Shown: positions 47,685 through 58,835, counted from the stretch's first letter. The stretch: DNA of 64,000 bases from Clostridioides difficile (GCF_001299635.1 NZ_JRHN01000044.1:186001-250000), one strand, 5' to 3'. The notes: generated from the sequence alone by a model not told the origin. Program-made: numbers and translations.

Positions 47685-48092
47685 ACTAAAGTATATTATA
47701 ATTTACCATATAAAAAGTCATCTATTGGAACAGATGACTTTATTATTTTTCAAAGATTTCAATAATGAAAATTTACCATTTGCACTAAAATGTATATTAA
47801 ATAAATTTCAATAGCTATATAAATTTTTTTTTCGTAACCATAAATTTACATCATAAAATCATTATAAAAATATATTTTTCTCAAAGCTAGTGATTTCATA
47901 CTATGTAGCTTTATGAGACAAATTATTAAACTTTCTTAAATATACCTGTTTATTCCATGTATACTCTTTTTACATATCTTTACAGTGAAAAAATGCTTAT
48001 TCTTATGTTAGTATAAATGCACGGGTACCCCCTACACTAAAGGTTACAAATTAGTAACATTTTTAGAATTTTTAGATTGAGAGGTGTTTATA
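47685..48092 (+). other. 408-bp gap before the CAP-domain gene
   Basis: It begins with the gntP terminator. A TATAAA at 48012-48017 is a possible -10, but no good -35 is seen at 16-18 bp. The GC-rich palindrome GGGTACCC (48023-48030) sits near the predicted start of transcription. A short hairpin GTTAC...GTAAC lies just before the GAGAGG ribosome site. No gene is seen. Confidence 0.45.
47712..47750 (+). terminator. Terminator of the CoA-transferase/gntP operon
   Basis: AAAGTCATCT (47714-47723) pairs with AGATGACTTT (47732-47741), loop ATTGGAAC, followed by ATTATTTTT. It lies 30 bp past the gntP stop. Confidence 0.85.
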
Positions 48093-48986
48093 ATGAAAAA
48101 AAATATACCAACAAAATTAAAAACTATGTTAGCATTGGGAGTGTTAACCTTAGCTACAGCATCTAGTGCTGTTACTGCAAGTGCTTCATCGCTTGAAAAC
48201 AATGTAAATCTAAGTAACAAAAGTTTAGTATACAGTAATACTAAATACAAATTTTCAGCAAAACCAAATTGTTCTGTAAAACCAGAGCTTAAACCTGATA
48301 AAGATAATTCTTGTAAAGATAAGAACCATAATGACAAGAATTGCAATAACACTAATAAACCTGAGGACAATAATAATTCAGGCTCTACTAATAAACCTGA
48401 AGACAATAATAACTCAGGCTCTACTAATAAACCTGAAAATGATAATAACTCAGGCTCTACTGATAAACCTGAAGACAATAATAACTCAGAATCTAACAAA
48501 CCTGAAGATAATAATTCAGGCTCTACTAATAAACCTGAGGATAACAACAACTCAGAATCTAATAAGCCTGAAGATAATAATTCAGGTTCTACAAATGGAA
48601 ATTTTTCAGCTTACCAAAAAGAAGTCGTTGATTTAGTAAATATAGAAAGATCTAAAGCTGGATTAAATCCTCTTACTCTTGATTCTTCTGTATCAAATGT
48701 TGCTACTAAGAAGTCTCAAGATATGATTGATAACAATTATTTTTCACACAATTCTCCAACTTATGGTTCTCCATTCGATATGTTGAAAAAGTTTGGGATA
48801 AGCTATAAAACAGCTGGTGAAAATATAGCTATGGGTCAAAAAACTCCAAAAGAAGTTGTAAATGCGTGGATGAATTCTGAAGGTCACAGAAAAAATATAC
48901 TAAATCCAAATTTTAGTAAAATAGGTGTTGGAGTAGCTCAAAAAAGTGGTGGTTCACTTTATTGGACACAAATCTTTGTAGGATAA
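48093..48986 (+). CDS. Secreted CAP-domain (SCP/PR1-like, YkwD type) protein with tandem repeats
   Basis: This 297-residue protein has a signal peptide (KLKTMLALGVLTLATASSAVTASA), so it is exported. A charged linker and seven tandem NKPED-type repeats (residues 88-167) precede a C-terminal CAP domain (VDLVNIERSKAGLNPLTLDS, YFSHNSPTYGSPFDML, AGENIAMGQKTPKEVVNAWM, GHRKNILNPNFSKIGVGV). CAP active-type residues H, E and H (FSHNSP, AGENI, SEGHRKN) are present. The role of bacterial CAP proteins is largely unknown; no anchor motif is seen, so it may be free or loosely bound to the wall. ATG 48093 has GAGAGG upstream. Confidence 0.9.
   Translation: MKKNIPTKLKTMLALGVLTLATASSAVTASASSLENNVNLSNKSLVYSNTKYKFSAKPNCSVKPELKPDKDNSCKDKNHNDKNCNNTNKPEDNNNSGSTNKPEDNNNSGSTNKPENDNNSGSTDKPEDNNNSESNKPEDNNSGSTNKPEDNNNSESNKPEDNNSGSTNGNFSAYQKEVVDLVNIERSKAGLNPLTLDSSVSNVATKKSQDMIDNNYFSHNSPTYGSPFDMLKKFGISYKTAGENIAMGQKTPKEVVNAWMNSEGHRKNILNPNFSKIGVGVAQKSGGSLYWTQIFVG
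48354..48593 (+). repeat. Seven-unit coding tandem repeat (NKPEDNNNSGST type)
   Basis: Seven units of 11-12 codons (33-36 bp) encode NKPEDNN(N)SGST or NKPEDNNNSES. Units 1-3 are 12 codons, units 4-7 are 11. The nucleotide units are close copies, so slippage could change copy number in frame. Confidence 0.9.
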
Positions 48987-49006
48987 AATACTCTTTTCCC
49001 ATATAT

Positions 49007-49059
49007 CAAAAGAGTATCTCTAAATGATTAAATAAAATCACAAATGAGATACTCTTTTG
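49007..49059 (+). terminator. Terminator of the CAP-domain gene
   Basis: CAAAAGAGTATCTC (49007-49020) pairs with GAGATACTCTTTTG (49046-49059). A third copy of the arm, ATACTCTTTT (48988-48997), lies upstream and could compete for the first arm. T-rich tract follows only weakly. Confidence 0.7.
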
Positions 49060-49124
49060 TATCTATATTCAAAACTATTAAATACAAGTAAATACAGTAT
49101 AAACATCATTTACTAATATGTACT

Positions 49125-49359
49125 TCAAAAATCATTCGTAAAAAAATCAAAACTCCCTTTAGGTGCCATTAAAATTCTTTCTAAAATTAAACTTAATGCT
49201 TTTAATTTACGATTTCTTTCTTCTTTATCTCAAGTAAAAATACCTGGGTCAAGTAAAAACGTGAAAACAGATGAAATTATTTCTGAAACTTCTAAAGTAT
49301 ATTCACACTTGAATATACCTTCTTCAATTCCTTCTTATCCACATACTCATTCCCTTCAT
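49125..49359 (-). pseudogene. Decayed TetR-family regulator (C-terminal part)
   Basis: The minus strand reads EEGIFKCEYTLEVSEIISSV, then FTFLLDPGIFT, an in-frame TGA at 49230-49232, DKEERNRKLKALSLILERIL and MAPKGSFDFF, ending at TGA 49125-49127. This helical, basic pattern is that of the ligand domain of a TetR-family repressor. No N-terminal helix-turn-helix is left, and the frame is broken further upstream by a stop near 49337. It lies directly next to paired TetR-type operators and faces the methyltransferase remnant. The family call is a judgement from the sequence pattern. Confidence 0.7.
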
Positions 49360-49386
49360 ATTGTATTATAACATAGGCTCAAAAAG

Positions 49387-49414
49387 TGACCACTGGTCGA
49401 AAACATGATACAAT
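49387..49414 (+). promoter_or_regulatory. Promoter of the methyltransferase remnant
   Basis: TGACCA (49387-49392), a 16-bp spacer, and an extended -10 (TGaTACAAT, hexamer TACAAT at 49409-49414) form a plausible sigma-A promoter. The -35 lies inside operator 1. Confidence 0.55.
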
Positions 49415-49441
49415 AAAGAAAATCTGACCATCGGTCGAAAA
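49387..49441 (+). promoter_or_regulatory. Two near-identical TetR-type operators flanking the promoter
   Basis: Two 17-bp copies, TGACCACTGGTCGAAAA from 49387 and TGACCATCGGTCGAAAA from 49425, differ at two positions. Each contains the inverted repeat GACC-N3-GGTC (49388-49398, 49426-49436). One covers the -35 and the other lies just downstream of the -10, an arrangement expected for steric repression. Confidence 0.75.
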
Positions 49442-49463
49442 ATATTTGGGATATGAGAATTGA

Positions 49464-49748
49464 AAAGGAATATTGGTCACAACAGGAATTTATGGACATA
49501 TAAGACATCCACAATATACAGGATTTTTACTAATAACACTTGGTATGATATTTGAATGGGCGACTATTCCCCTTTTAATCATGTGGCCTATATTAGTAGT
49601 TGTATATTATAGATTAGCAAGGAAAGAAGAAAATGAAATGATAAATGAATTTGGGGATAATTATATTACTTACCGTAAAAAAACTGGAATGTTTCTTCCT
49701 AAAATATCACTTAAAAAAGATATTCAAAATACAGAAACAAAATTTTAA
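49464..49748 (+). pseudogene. Truncated isoprenylcysteine carboxyl methyltransferase-family gene
   Basis: The frame, open from AAA 49464 after a stop at 49461, reads KGILVTTGIYGHIRHPQYTG and continues through MIFEWATIPLLIMWPILVVVYYRLARKEENEMINEFGDNYITYRKKTGMF. This is the C-terminal catalytic part of ICMT/PEMT-like membrane methyltransferases (the RHPQYTG motif with the cofactor-site E-E/N-E pattern later). The usual 80-100 N-terminal residues are missing, and only a TTG within the motif could start translation. A fresh 5' deletion is likely. Its operators and terminator remain. Confidence 0.75.
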
Positions 49749-49760
49749 TATTTTATAGAA

Positions 49761-49809
49761 AAAGGAGGTGTCTCAAATGAACTTTTTAGTTCATGAGGCA
49801 CTCTTTTTT
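49761..49809 (+). terminator. Terminator after the methyltransferase remnant
   Basis: TCTCAAATGAAC and GTTCATGAGGCACT arms, extended by AAGGAGGTG and CACTCTTTTTT, form a long imperfect hairpin ending in a T6 run. Confidence 0.75.
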
Positions 49810-49845
49810 GTATGAAATCAAATATATTTTTATCATTTCAACAAT

Positions 49846-49885
49846 AAAAAAGAGGCTTATCTCTATTTTGAGACAGCCTCTTTTT
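49846..49885. terminator. Bidirectional terminator after PFOR
   Basis: AAAAAGAGGCT (49846-49856) pairs with AGCCTCTTTTT (49875-49885); the loop itself holds TCTC...GAGA. It lies 40 bp past the PFOR stop on the minus strand. Confidence 0.85.
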
Positions 49886-49925
49886 ATCAAATCTATATTT
49901 TACATAAGCTTATAACATTTTAATA

Positions 49926-53486
<3,561 letters not shown>

Positions 53487-53496
53487 CTACAATTGT

Positions 53497-53513
53497 ACTT
53501 GTTTATAACAAGT
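53497..53513. promoter_or_regulatory. Palindromic operator candidate at the PFOR start of transcription
   Basis: ACTTGTTTATAACAAGT is an inverted repeat with 6-bp arms and a 5-bp centre. It falls at about +1 to +17 of the predicted PFOR transcript, an ideal place for a repressor. It has Rex-like half sites (TTGT/ACAA) but not the longer Rex spacing (TTGTTAA-N4-TTAACAA). Confidence 0.55.
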
Positions 53514-53519
53514 CTATTT

Positions 53520-53548
53520 TTTATATTTACATATAATTTACACAACAA
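53520..53548 (-). promoter_or_regulatory. Candidate sigma-A promoter of PFOR
   Basis: On the minus strand TTGTTG (53543-53548), a 17-bp spacer and TATAAA (53520-53525) form a plausible promoter about 50 bp upstream of the start codon. Confidence 0.5.
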
Positions 53549-53928
53549 AAATATAAACACACATATAGTCGCGCAAATACTCTATCTTCTAATATAATAC
53601 TACAGATTAGATAAAATTCCTTTGAAAATTGTAAATTAATTACATATTTAAGTAGATTTTTTTTTAAATTAAATATGTTAAGTTTTTTTCATAATTTTGT
53701 ATACAATATATAATAAATTAAGTTAGATTTTTCAAACTTTTTCATCTATTTGTATATATTAGTACAAAGTCAAAATATTTATCTTTGTTATATGTAAATT
53801 TTTATATATATAATTTTACCATATTACATCATATTTTTGTAAGTTTTTATTATATTTTTCATAATACCCCTTTATTTTATAAATTAATCTAATAGATTAA
53901 ACTTATCAGATAGAAATTTATTACATTT

Positions 53929-53965
53929 AAAAAAATATGCTAGCAAATAGAACATCCACTAGCAT
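53929..53965 (-). terminator. Terminator of pduL
   Basis: ATGCTAG (53937-53943) pairs with CTAGCAT (53959-53965), and on the minus strand TATTTTTTTAAATG follows. It lies 18 bp past the pduL stop. Confidence 0.75.
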
Positions 53966-53982
53966 AAACTTCATTTATAATA

Positions 53983-54552
53983 TTAGTCAACTATTAATTC
54001 TACTAACTCTCCATTTTTAACACCAGCTGCATTTCCTTCTTCCATATCAACATGCATTTCTAGATTGAAGCTATCACTAGCTCTTACTAATACATTTTCA
54101 AATACTAATGCTCTTGGTCCAGAAGTTTTAACTTTTACTATTTGCTTATCAGCTACACCAAATTTAGCAGCGTCTTCATTGCTCATATGTATATGTCTAG
54201 AAGCAACTATAACTCCTTCTTTCATTTCTACTTCTCCAGCAGGTCCTACTAATTTAACACCTGGAGTTCCAGCTATATCACCAGATTCTTTTATTGGTGC
54301 TTTTACTCCTAATGGGAAACCATCTGCTAAAGATATTTCAACTTGAGTATGAGCTCTAGCTGGTCCTAATACTCTAACTCCTTTTAAAGTTCCTTTTGGG
54401 CCTACTAAATCTACTTTTTCTTCACAGGCATATTGTCCTGGTTGAGATAATGGTTTAAATTTAGTTAATTCATGACCTGCCCCAAATAATACGTCTATAT
54501 CAGCTTGACTTAAATGAACATGTTTATTAGATAATGCTATTGGTAATTTCAT
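53983..54552 (-). CDS. pduL: Phosphate acyltransferase PduL (phosphotransacetylase type)
   Basis: This 189-residue enzyme interconverts acyl-CoA and acyl phosphate. It has the two PduL halves with metal-binding motifs SNKHVHLS near the start and ASRHIHMS in the second half, plus NLEMHVDMEEGN near the end. It lacks an N-terminal microcompartment-targeting extension and has no shell genes nearby, so it should act in the cytoplasm, making acetyl phosphate from acetyl-CoA next to PFOR. AAGGAGGG precedes the ATG. It replaces or supplements Pta. Confidence 0.93.
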   Translation of the reverse strand: MKLPIALSNKHVHLSQADIDVLFGAGHELTKFKPLSQPGQYACEEKVDLVGPKGTLKGVRVLGPARAHTQVEISLADGFPLGVKAPIKESGDIAGTPGVKLVGPAGEVEMKEGVIVASRHIHMSNEDAAKFGVADKQIVKVKTSGPRALVFENVLVRASDSFNLEMHVDMEEGNAAGVKNGELVELIVD

Positions 54553-54624
54553 TGAAATTCCCTCCTTTTAATTATTTTAAATTATTGCAATACAATTATA
54601 CATAATATTACCTACAAAATCAAA

Positions 54625-55233
54625 TTATATTAAATCAATATATATCTTTAAATTTTTATATATTATATCTTTAAATTCTTGATTATCCATATAAGGTATA
54701 TTGTCTGTATTATTTAAATATATATTGTGTAAAAGTTTAGTATTTATACTCTTAAAGAAAAAATCCATGACAATCTGTCCACCTTTAAATTGTGAATCAT
54801 AGGATTTACTACCTCCTACTGCAATATACATACCAACACGCTTCTTATTCCTATCAATTGAAGGCTTCTTTAACACATATTTACTTGCATATATAGCTTG
54901 AGTTCTATCAACAACAGTTTTTAATTTAGCTGAGATTGAATCAAAATGCACAGGGCTTATGACTATAGTTCCTTTTGACTCATCAAACATTTTATATAAT
55001 GGTTTCATGTCATCATTAAACTTACAAAAACCTGTTTTTTCACAAAATCCACATGCTGTACAATATTCAATATCCATATCATATATATTAAATATTCTGC
55101 TACTCAATCCACTCTCTTCTAACTTAACCTTCACTTCATTTGCTATAAAACTGCAATTTTTATTATTTCTTGGGCTTCCATTTATTATAATAATCTCTGG
55201 ACTTTTAAGTTCTTTTTTATCATTTAAATCCAT
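54625..55233 (-). CDS. NADPH-dependent FMN reductase / flavodoxin-fold protein
   Basis: This 202-residue protein has the flavodoxin-like fold of the NADPH-dependent FMN reductase/iron-sulfur flavoprotein group: IIIINGSPRNNKNCSFIANE (phosphate loop), then CTACGFCEKTGFCKFNDDMKPLY (cysteines and Mn/Fe-type loop) and ISPVHFDSISAKLKTVVDRT. The C-x-x-C-x-x-C pattern is like iron-sulfur flavoproteins or NAD(P)H reductases of the azoreductase relatives. It starts within 10 bp of the phosphatase stop and may be co-transcribed. Substrate is unknown; the start at 55233 is uncertain by two codons. Confidence 0.75.
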   Translation of the reverse strand: MDLNDKKELKSPEIIIINGSPRNNKNCSFIANEVKVKLEESGLSSRIFNIYDMDIEYCTACGFCEKTGFCKFNDDMKPLYKMFDESKGTIVISPVHFDSISAKLKTVVDRTQAIYASKYVLKKPSIDRNKKRVGMYIAVGGSKSYDSQFKGGQIVMDFFFKSINTKLLHNIYLNNTDNIPYMDNQEFKDIIYKNLKIYIDLI

Positions 55234-55240
55234 AATCAAT

Positions 55241-57004
55241 CTACCTATCCTTTAACATAACTATTAAAATATCATCATCATAATTATCTTTTGATGAGAA
55301 ATTCTTTAAATCTAATTTTAAATTTTCTACTATTAACTGCTGATTTAATCTAAAGTTTTCTTTTAGAAAGTTTTCTAATCTATTTATACCATATTCTTCT
55401 TTTGACGTATTTTTTATCTCTAAAATTCCGTCAGTATACATACATACCATTGCATAATTTTCCATTGAAAGAGTATTATTTTCATAGGTAGCATCTTCCA
55501 TTATTCCAATAGGTATCCCCTTTTTACAATTCAAATTATTTTCTATTGTCCCATTCTTCTTCACAAATACAGGGCTATAGTGACCAGCATTAGATATTGT
55601 AATAATATTTTCTTTAGTATCTATAATACCTATCAAACACGTTGTAAATACACCCATTTTATCAAACTCATCATATAACATGCTATTTAAATGTGTCATT
55701 ATTTCTCTTGGTGTATTATATTGATTACATAAGACTTTAAAAGCACCTTTTATCATCGCAACAACATAATTTGATACCATTCCATGTCCCATTACATCAG
55801 CAACAATATAGACTATATGTTCATCATCTACTTTTGTGGCATAATAAAAATCTCCTCCTACTACTCTCGCTGGTTTATGATAAAAATACAGTTCTTTATC
55901 TTCATTACAATCCATTTTTCCTTTGTCCATAATAAGTTGTTGCTGTTTATTTAATATATTCAACTCATTTTCAAGAACCTTATGTTTTACTTCTTTTTCA
56001 TTATGCTCATATAATTGCATCCCAACAGAAACTTGTTTGGATAATATACTAAGAATATTTAAATCATCACTAGTATAGTTTTTGCTATTTGCACAAACTA
56101 TACATCCTATAGTCTCATTCTTATCCTGAAGTTTATAATATATATAACTTTCCAAGTTTATTCCTTTTTTTGAACATGGTTTTAAGTTATTTAGATATCC
56201 TCCTAATGACTCTTTCTTCAAAAATGTGTCAAGCATAGGGTATAAATTAGTTTTCTTTTTTTGCTCAGTATTATAACAGCTAAATATTTTATCCTTATTA
56301 TCATGGCCAGTTATAATTATTAAAGCTTCTTTACTATTAGTAATGTTGCAAGCTTGTTTACTTAAATTTTCTAAAAATCCATCTATACTCTTATTAAGGT
56401 ATAATTTTTTAGTGGCTTCATTTATAGCACTTATCGAACCTCTTAACTTGTCAATTAAAATTTGTACATTATTATTTTTATTAGTTATTTCTATTGATAA
56501 ACTCAGAAGTGATGCAACAGAAGATATAAAGTCTATATCTTGTTCTGTTAAATAATCCTCCTCTTTTAAAAAACAAGTCATAAATCCAACAACTAAATTG
56601 TTTATTATAAAAGGAAAAACTATTCTCCCAATATAACCTTCAGATTTTGCTAAATCTCGTTCACCTTCAGCTCTAGAATCTTCAAATACATTTTTTACAT
56701 ATATTATCTTCTTTTCATTTACAGCTTCATGTATATATTCTGGATATGTGTCAAAATCAATTTTTGCACCTTTAAGACTATTAATTGGAAAAATTTGAGG
56801 TACATATTCTAAGGTTTGTGAACATACTAAGTAGGCATGTTTAGAATCATTTTTATAGAATAGATTTACACATGCCTTTGTAGGGTGAACAACCTCTAAC
56901 ATCTTTTCTATTATGTCATCTTTTATATTAAAAAAATCCGTAGATTCCGTCACCATAGCGGATATCTCCACTAAATTCTTCATTTTATAACTGCCATTAG
57001 TCAT
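55241..57004 (-). CDS. GAF-domain PP2C/SpoIIE-type serine phosphatase
   Basis: This 587-residue soluble protein has one GAF domain (about residues 15-165), a less clear second GAF-like region (about 200-340), a coiled linker (KVLENELNILNKQQQLIMDKG) and a C-terminal SpoIIE/PP2C domain. Metal-site motifs are VVGGDFYY, IVADVMGHGMVSNYVVAMIKG, SNAGHYSPVF and MYTDGILEIKN. Such proteins dephosphorylate anti-anti-sigma factors in partner-switching systems, but no STAS or anti-sigma gene is adjacent. ATG 57004 has AGGGGGAG 9 bp upstream. Confidence 0.87.
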   Translation of the reverse strand: MTNGSYKMKNLVEISAMVTESTDFFNIKDDIIEKMLEVVHPTKACVNLFYKNDSKHAYLVCSQTLEYVPQIFPINSLKGAKIDFDTYPEYIHEAVNEKKIIYVKNVFEDSRAEGERDLAKSEGYIGRIVFPFIINNLVVGFMTCFLKEEDYLTEQDIDFISSVASLLSLSIEITNKNNNVQILIDKLRGSISAINEATKKLYLNKSIDGFLENLSKQACNITNSKEALIIITGHDNKDKIFSCYNTEQKKKTNLYPMLDTFLKKESLGGYLNNLKPCSKKGINLESYIYYKLQDKNETIGCIVCANSKNYTSDDLNILSILSKQVSVGMQLYEHNEKEVKHKVLENELNILNKQQQLIMDKGKMDCNEDKELYFYHKPARVVGGDFYYATKVDDEHIVYIVADVMGHGMVSNYVVAMIKGAFKVLCNQYNTPREIMTHLNSMLYDEFDKMGVFTTCLIGIIDTKENIITISNAGHYSPVFVKKNGTIENNLNCKKGIPIGIMEDATYENNTLSMENYAMVCMYTDGILEIKNTSKEEYGINRLENFLKENFRLNQQLIVENLKLDLKNFSSKDNYDDDILIVMLKDR

Positions 57005-57046
57005 ACTCAATTTCTCCCCCTATATATTAAACTATTTATTAGTATT

Positions 57047-57508
57047 TTAACATACATTCTTCATAGTAAAAACAAAAACAACGACAAAACTAGCAACTAA
57101 TATCCAGTTAAATCCTGTCAATAATCCTATAAGAAGCAATGTAATTAATGCATTTAGACCTGTTCTTCCTTTTTCATCCATAAAAGTAATTTTAGATATG
57201 TCTATATTGTTCTTTACATTATTTATATGCTCTTTTACTTGTTCTTCCATATTTCTTTTATATAAAATATAAACTACACCTACTAAAAATACACCCATGC
57301 CCAAAATCAAGTTTAAATTAAAAGCTACCATAAGTAATATTGAACCAAAAACTAACTTTAAAAGTTTAAAAAATACACTGTCTATTTTTAAAGTTATATT
57401 TCTGATTTCTTTACATTCATCTCTTAAAGAATATCCACTTGAATCTAAATTATTAATCTTTGTTTTTACAATTTCAGAATAAAAAAGCTTTATTATCCCA
57501 TTTAACAT
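57047..57508 (-). CDS. Unrecognised two-to-four-segment membrane protein
   Basis: I do not recognise this 153-residue protein. It has an N-terminal soluble stretch (LFYSEIVKTKINNLDSSGYSLRDECKEIRN), hydrophobic segments (VFGSILLMVAFNLNLILG, MGVFLVGVVYIL, ALITLLLIGLLTGF, WILVASFVVVFVF) and a charged loop (KRNMEEQVKEHINNVKNNIDISK). ATG 57508 has AGGAG 8 bp upstream. It lies just upstream of the phosphatase gene (43 bp), so they may be co-transcribed. No function can be given. Confidence 0.65.
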   Translation of the reverse strand: MLNGIIKLFYSEIVKTKINNLDSSGYSLRDECKEIRNITLKIDSVFFKLLKLVFGSILLMVAFNLNLILGMGVFLVGVVYILYKRNMEEQVKEHINNVKNNIDISKITFMDEKGRTGLNALITLLLIGLLTGFNWILVASFVVVFVFTMKNVC

Positions 57509-57699
57509 TTTCATCACTCCTAAATATTTTACATATATTTGTAAGTTTTACAATTATAATATTTTTTATACTTGGTAATAATAAAAAATAACAAATATTT
57601 TATAATTTAGTATTTATTGTAAATAAGTTAGTTAAACTTTATAGACTAAGTATAGATTTCTAAAAATAAATATTTTTACAATTAAAAGGAAGTGGTTGT

Positions 57700-58161
57700 G
57701 TGCAAATAGAACAACTTGATTTAGAAACAAGAAATAAAATATACTGCTACACTAAAAAAATACTTAGAAAATACCAAAAAGGTATAACATCTGGTAAATT
57801 AACGGCAGATAAATTTGCAGATAATATATTATCTCAAGGTTTCATTAGTAGTATACTTGATGAAAAAATAATTAAGGAATACGACTTTAAGTTATCTTAT
57901 ATAGACTATATAGAAACTTTGATAAAAATACAAAATGAAAATTTATCTAACTCTAGAAAAAAATCTACTAAGACTGTAAAGTGTTTCAATATCTCTCAAA
58001 TAATCCAATTAAAAAACTTACTAAATGATACAGGTTATAATTTATTGATTCCATATAAATACTTAACTCCTAAGGATATAGAAGGAATCGTTACTCTAAT
58101 TAATACTGGGTCTATTGAGCTTGGAAATGAGAGAATCTATAATTATATATCAAAAGTATGA
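57700..58161 (+). CDS. Unrecognised 153-residue soluble protein
   Basis: I do not recognise this protein. It starts with GTG 57700 (AAGGAAGTG upstream), is rich in Lys/Asn/Ile, and looks mostly helical (LDLETRNKIYCYTKKILRKYQKG, LSYIDYIETLIKIQNEN). It has no signal or membrane segment. It is divergent from the membrane protein at 57047, with 190 bp between the starts, and ends in a long bidirectional hairpin. Confidence 0.65.
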   Translation: MQIEQLDLETRNKIYCYTKKILRKYQKGITSGKLTADKFADNILSQGFISSILDEKIIKEYDFKLSYIDYIETLIKIQNENLSNSRKKSTKTVKCFNISQIIQLKNLLNDTGYNLLIPYKYLTPKDIEGIVTLINTGSIELGNERIYNYISKV

Positions 58162-58180
58162 TAATATAAAGCTATTATAA

Positions 58181-58231
58181 AAAGGCAATTTATTTAATAA
58201 GAATTATTTTAATATTAAATAAATTGCCTTT
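58181..58231. terminator. Bidirectional terminator between two small genes
   Basis: AAAGGCAATTTATTTAAT (58181-58198) pairs perfectly with its complement at 58214-58231, and T/A tracts follow on both sides. It separates convergent genes at 57700 and 58254. Confidence 0.85.
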
Positions 58232-58253
58232 TTAATTTTTTAATTAAAGATTA

Positions 58254-58424
58254 TTATCCAAGAGCTTTTTCTAATTTAGATAAATGTTGTATTGGATAAT
58301 ATTTTAATAGCTCTTTAAATTGTTCTACTGATAAACCTTCTGTTGTTGTGTATATTCTTATTTTTTCATCTAAATCACTATTAATAAATTTGTTTTTTAA
58401 ATCCTCAAAATTTACACTACTCAT
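58254..58424 (-). CDS. Small unrecognised protein of 56 residues
   Basis: The minus strand from ATG 58424 reads MSSVNFEDLKNKFINSDLDE, then KIRIYTTTEGLSVEQFKELLKYYP and ends SKLEKALG. A near-perfect AAGGAGTGATG site precedes the start, and terminator hairpins lie on either side. It is predicted helical and acidic/basic mixed with no membrane segment. The composition and codon pattern look real, but I do not recognise the family. Confidence 0.75.
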   Translation of the reverse strand: MSSVNFEDLKNKFINSDLDEKIRIYTTTEGLSVEQFKELLKYYPIQHLSKLEKALG

Positions 58425-58514
58425 TTTACATCACTCCTTATGTAACATATTCGTTTGTATTATTTTATCCAAATTCATAAAATTTATTACATAAAAATGC
58501 ACCTGTGTAAAATT

Positions 58515-58570
58515 TAATAAAAAAAAGCTATCTCAATTTAGAAATTACTTTCTATATTTGAGATAGCTTT
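58515..58570 (-). terminator. Terminator of sspA
   Basis: AAAGCTATCTCAA (58524-58536) pairs with TTGAGATAGCTTT (58558-58570) and on the minus strand a run of T follows (complement of the A tract at 58519-58526). Confidence 0.85.
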
Positions 58571-58613
58571 AGCTAAACTAATAGCCTAATAGTTATAAAT
58601 AATTATTTATTAA

Positions 58614-58835
58614 CTATCTGTTGCTTTTTCCAGCCATTTGTTGTTCAGCCATTTCAACTAATTTTTTAGTCATGTATCCACCTACATAACCATTTTCTCT
58701 TGCAGTAAGGTTTCCTTTATCAACTTGTTGATAATTACTCATACCAAGTTCGTTAGCTATTTCTAATTTCATTTGGTTTAAAGCCTCTTTTGCTCCTGGT
58801 ACTACTGTTCTGTTGTTGTTATTGTTACTTGCCAT
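58614..58835 (-). CDS. sspA: Small acid-soluble spore protein, alpha/beta type
   Basis: This 73-residue SASP binds and protects spore DNA. It has an Asn-rich start (ASNNNNNRTVVPGAKEALNQM), the GPR protease cleavage region KLEIANELG, and the alpha/beta signature GNLTARENGYVGGYMTKKLVEMAEQQ. AGAAGGAAGG precedes the ATG. A sigma-G-like promoter lies 46 bp upstream, consistent with forespore expression under the sigG encoded in this window. It is monocistronic. Confidence 0.96.
   Translation of the reverse strand: MASNNNNNRTVVPGAKEALNQMKLEIANELGMSNYQQVDKGNLTARENGYVGGYMTKKLVEMAEQQMAGKSNR

Noticed and set aside
47751-48080. Cyclic-di-GMP riboswitch upstream of the CAP-domain gene
   Set aside because: I looked for the class I and class II core sequences and found none.
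48044-48550. Minus-strand frame rich in Leu/Ser repeats opposite the CAP gene
   Set aside because: It is the antisense of the Asn/Pro/Glu tandem repeat and carries the low-complexity pattern expected of that shadow. It has no ribosome site.
53549-53928. Riboswitch in the long leader region between pduL and PFOR
   Set aside because: No conserved riboswitch core was visible, and the predicted start of transcription leaves only a short PFOR leader.
55640-57004. Assignment of the GAF/PP2C protein as SpoIIE
   Set aside because: It lacks the ten N-terminal membrane segments of SpoIIE and has GAF domains instead, so it is only of SpoIIE-type phosphatase class.
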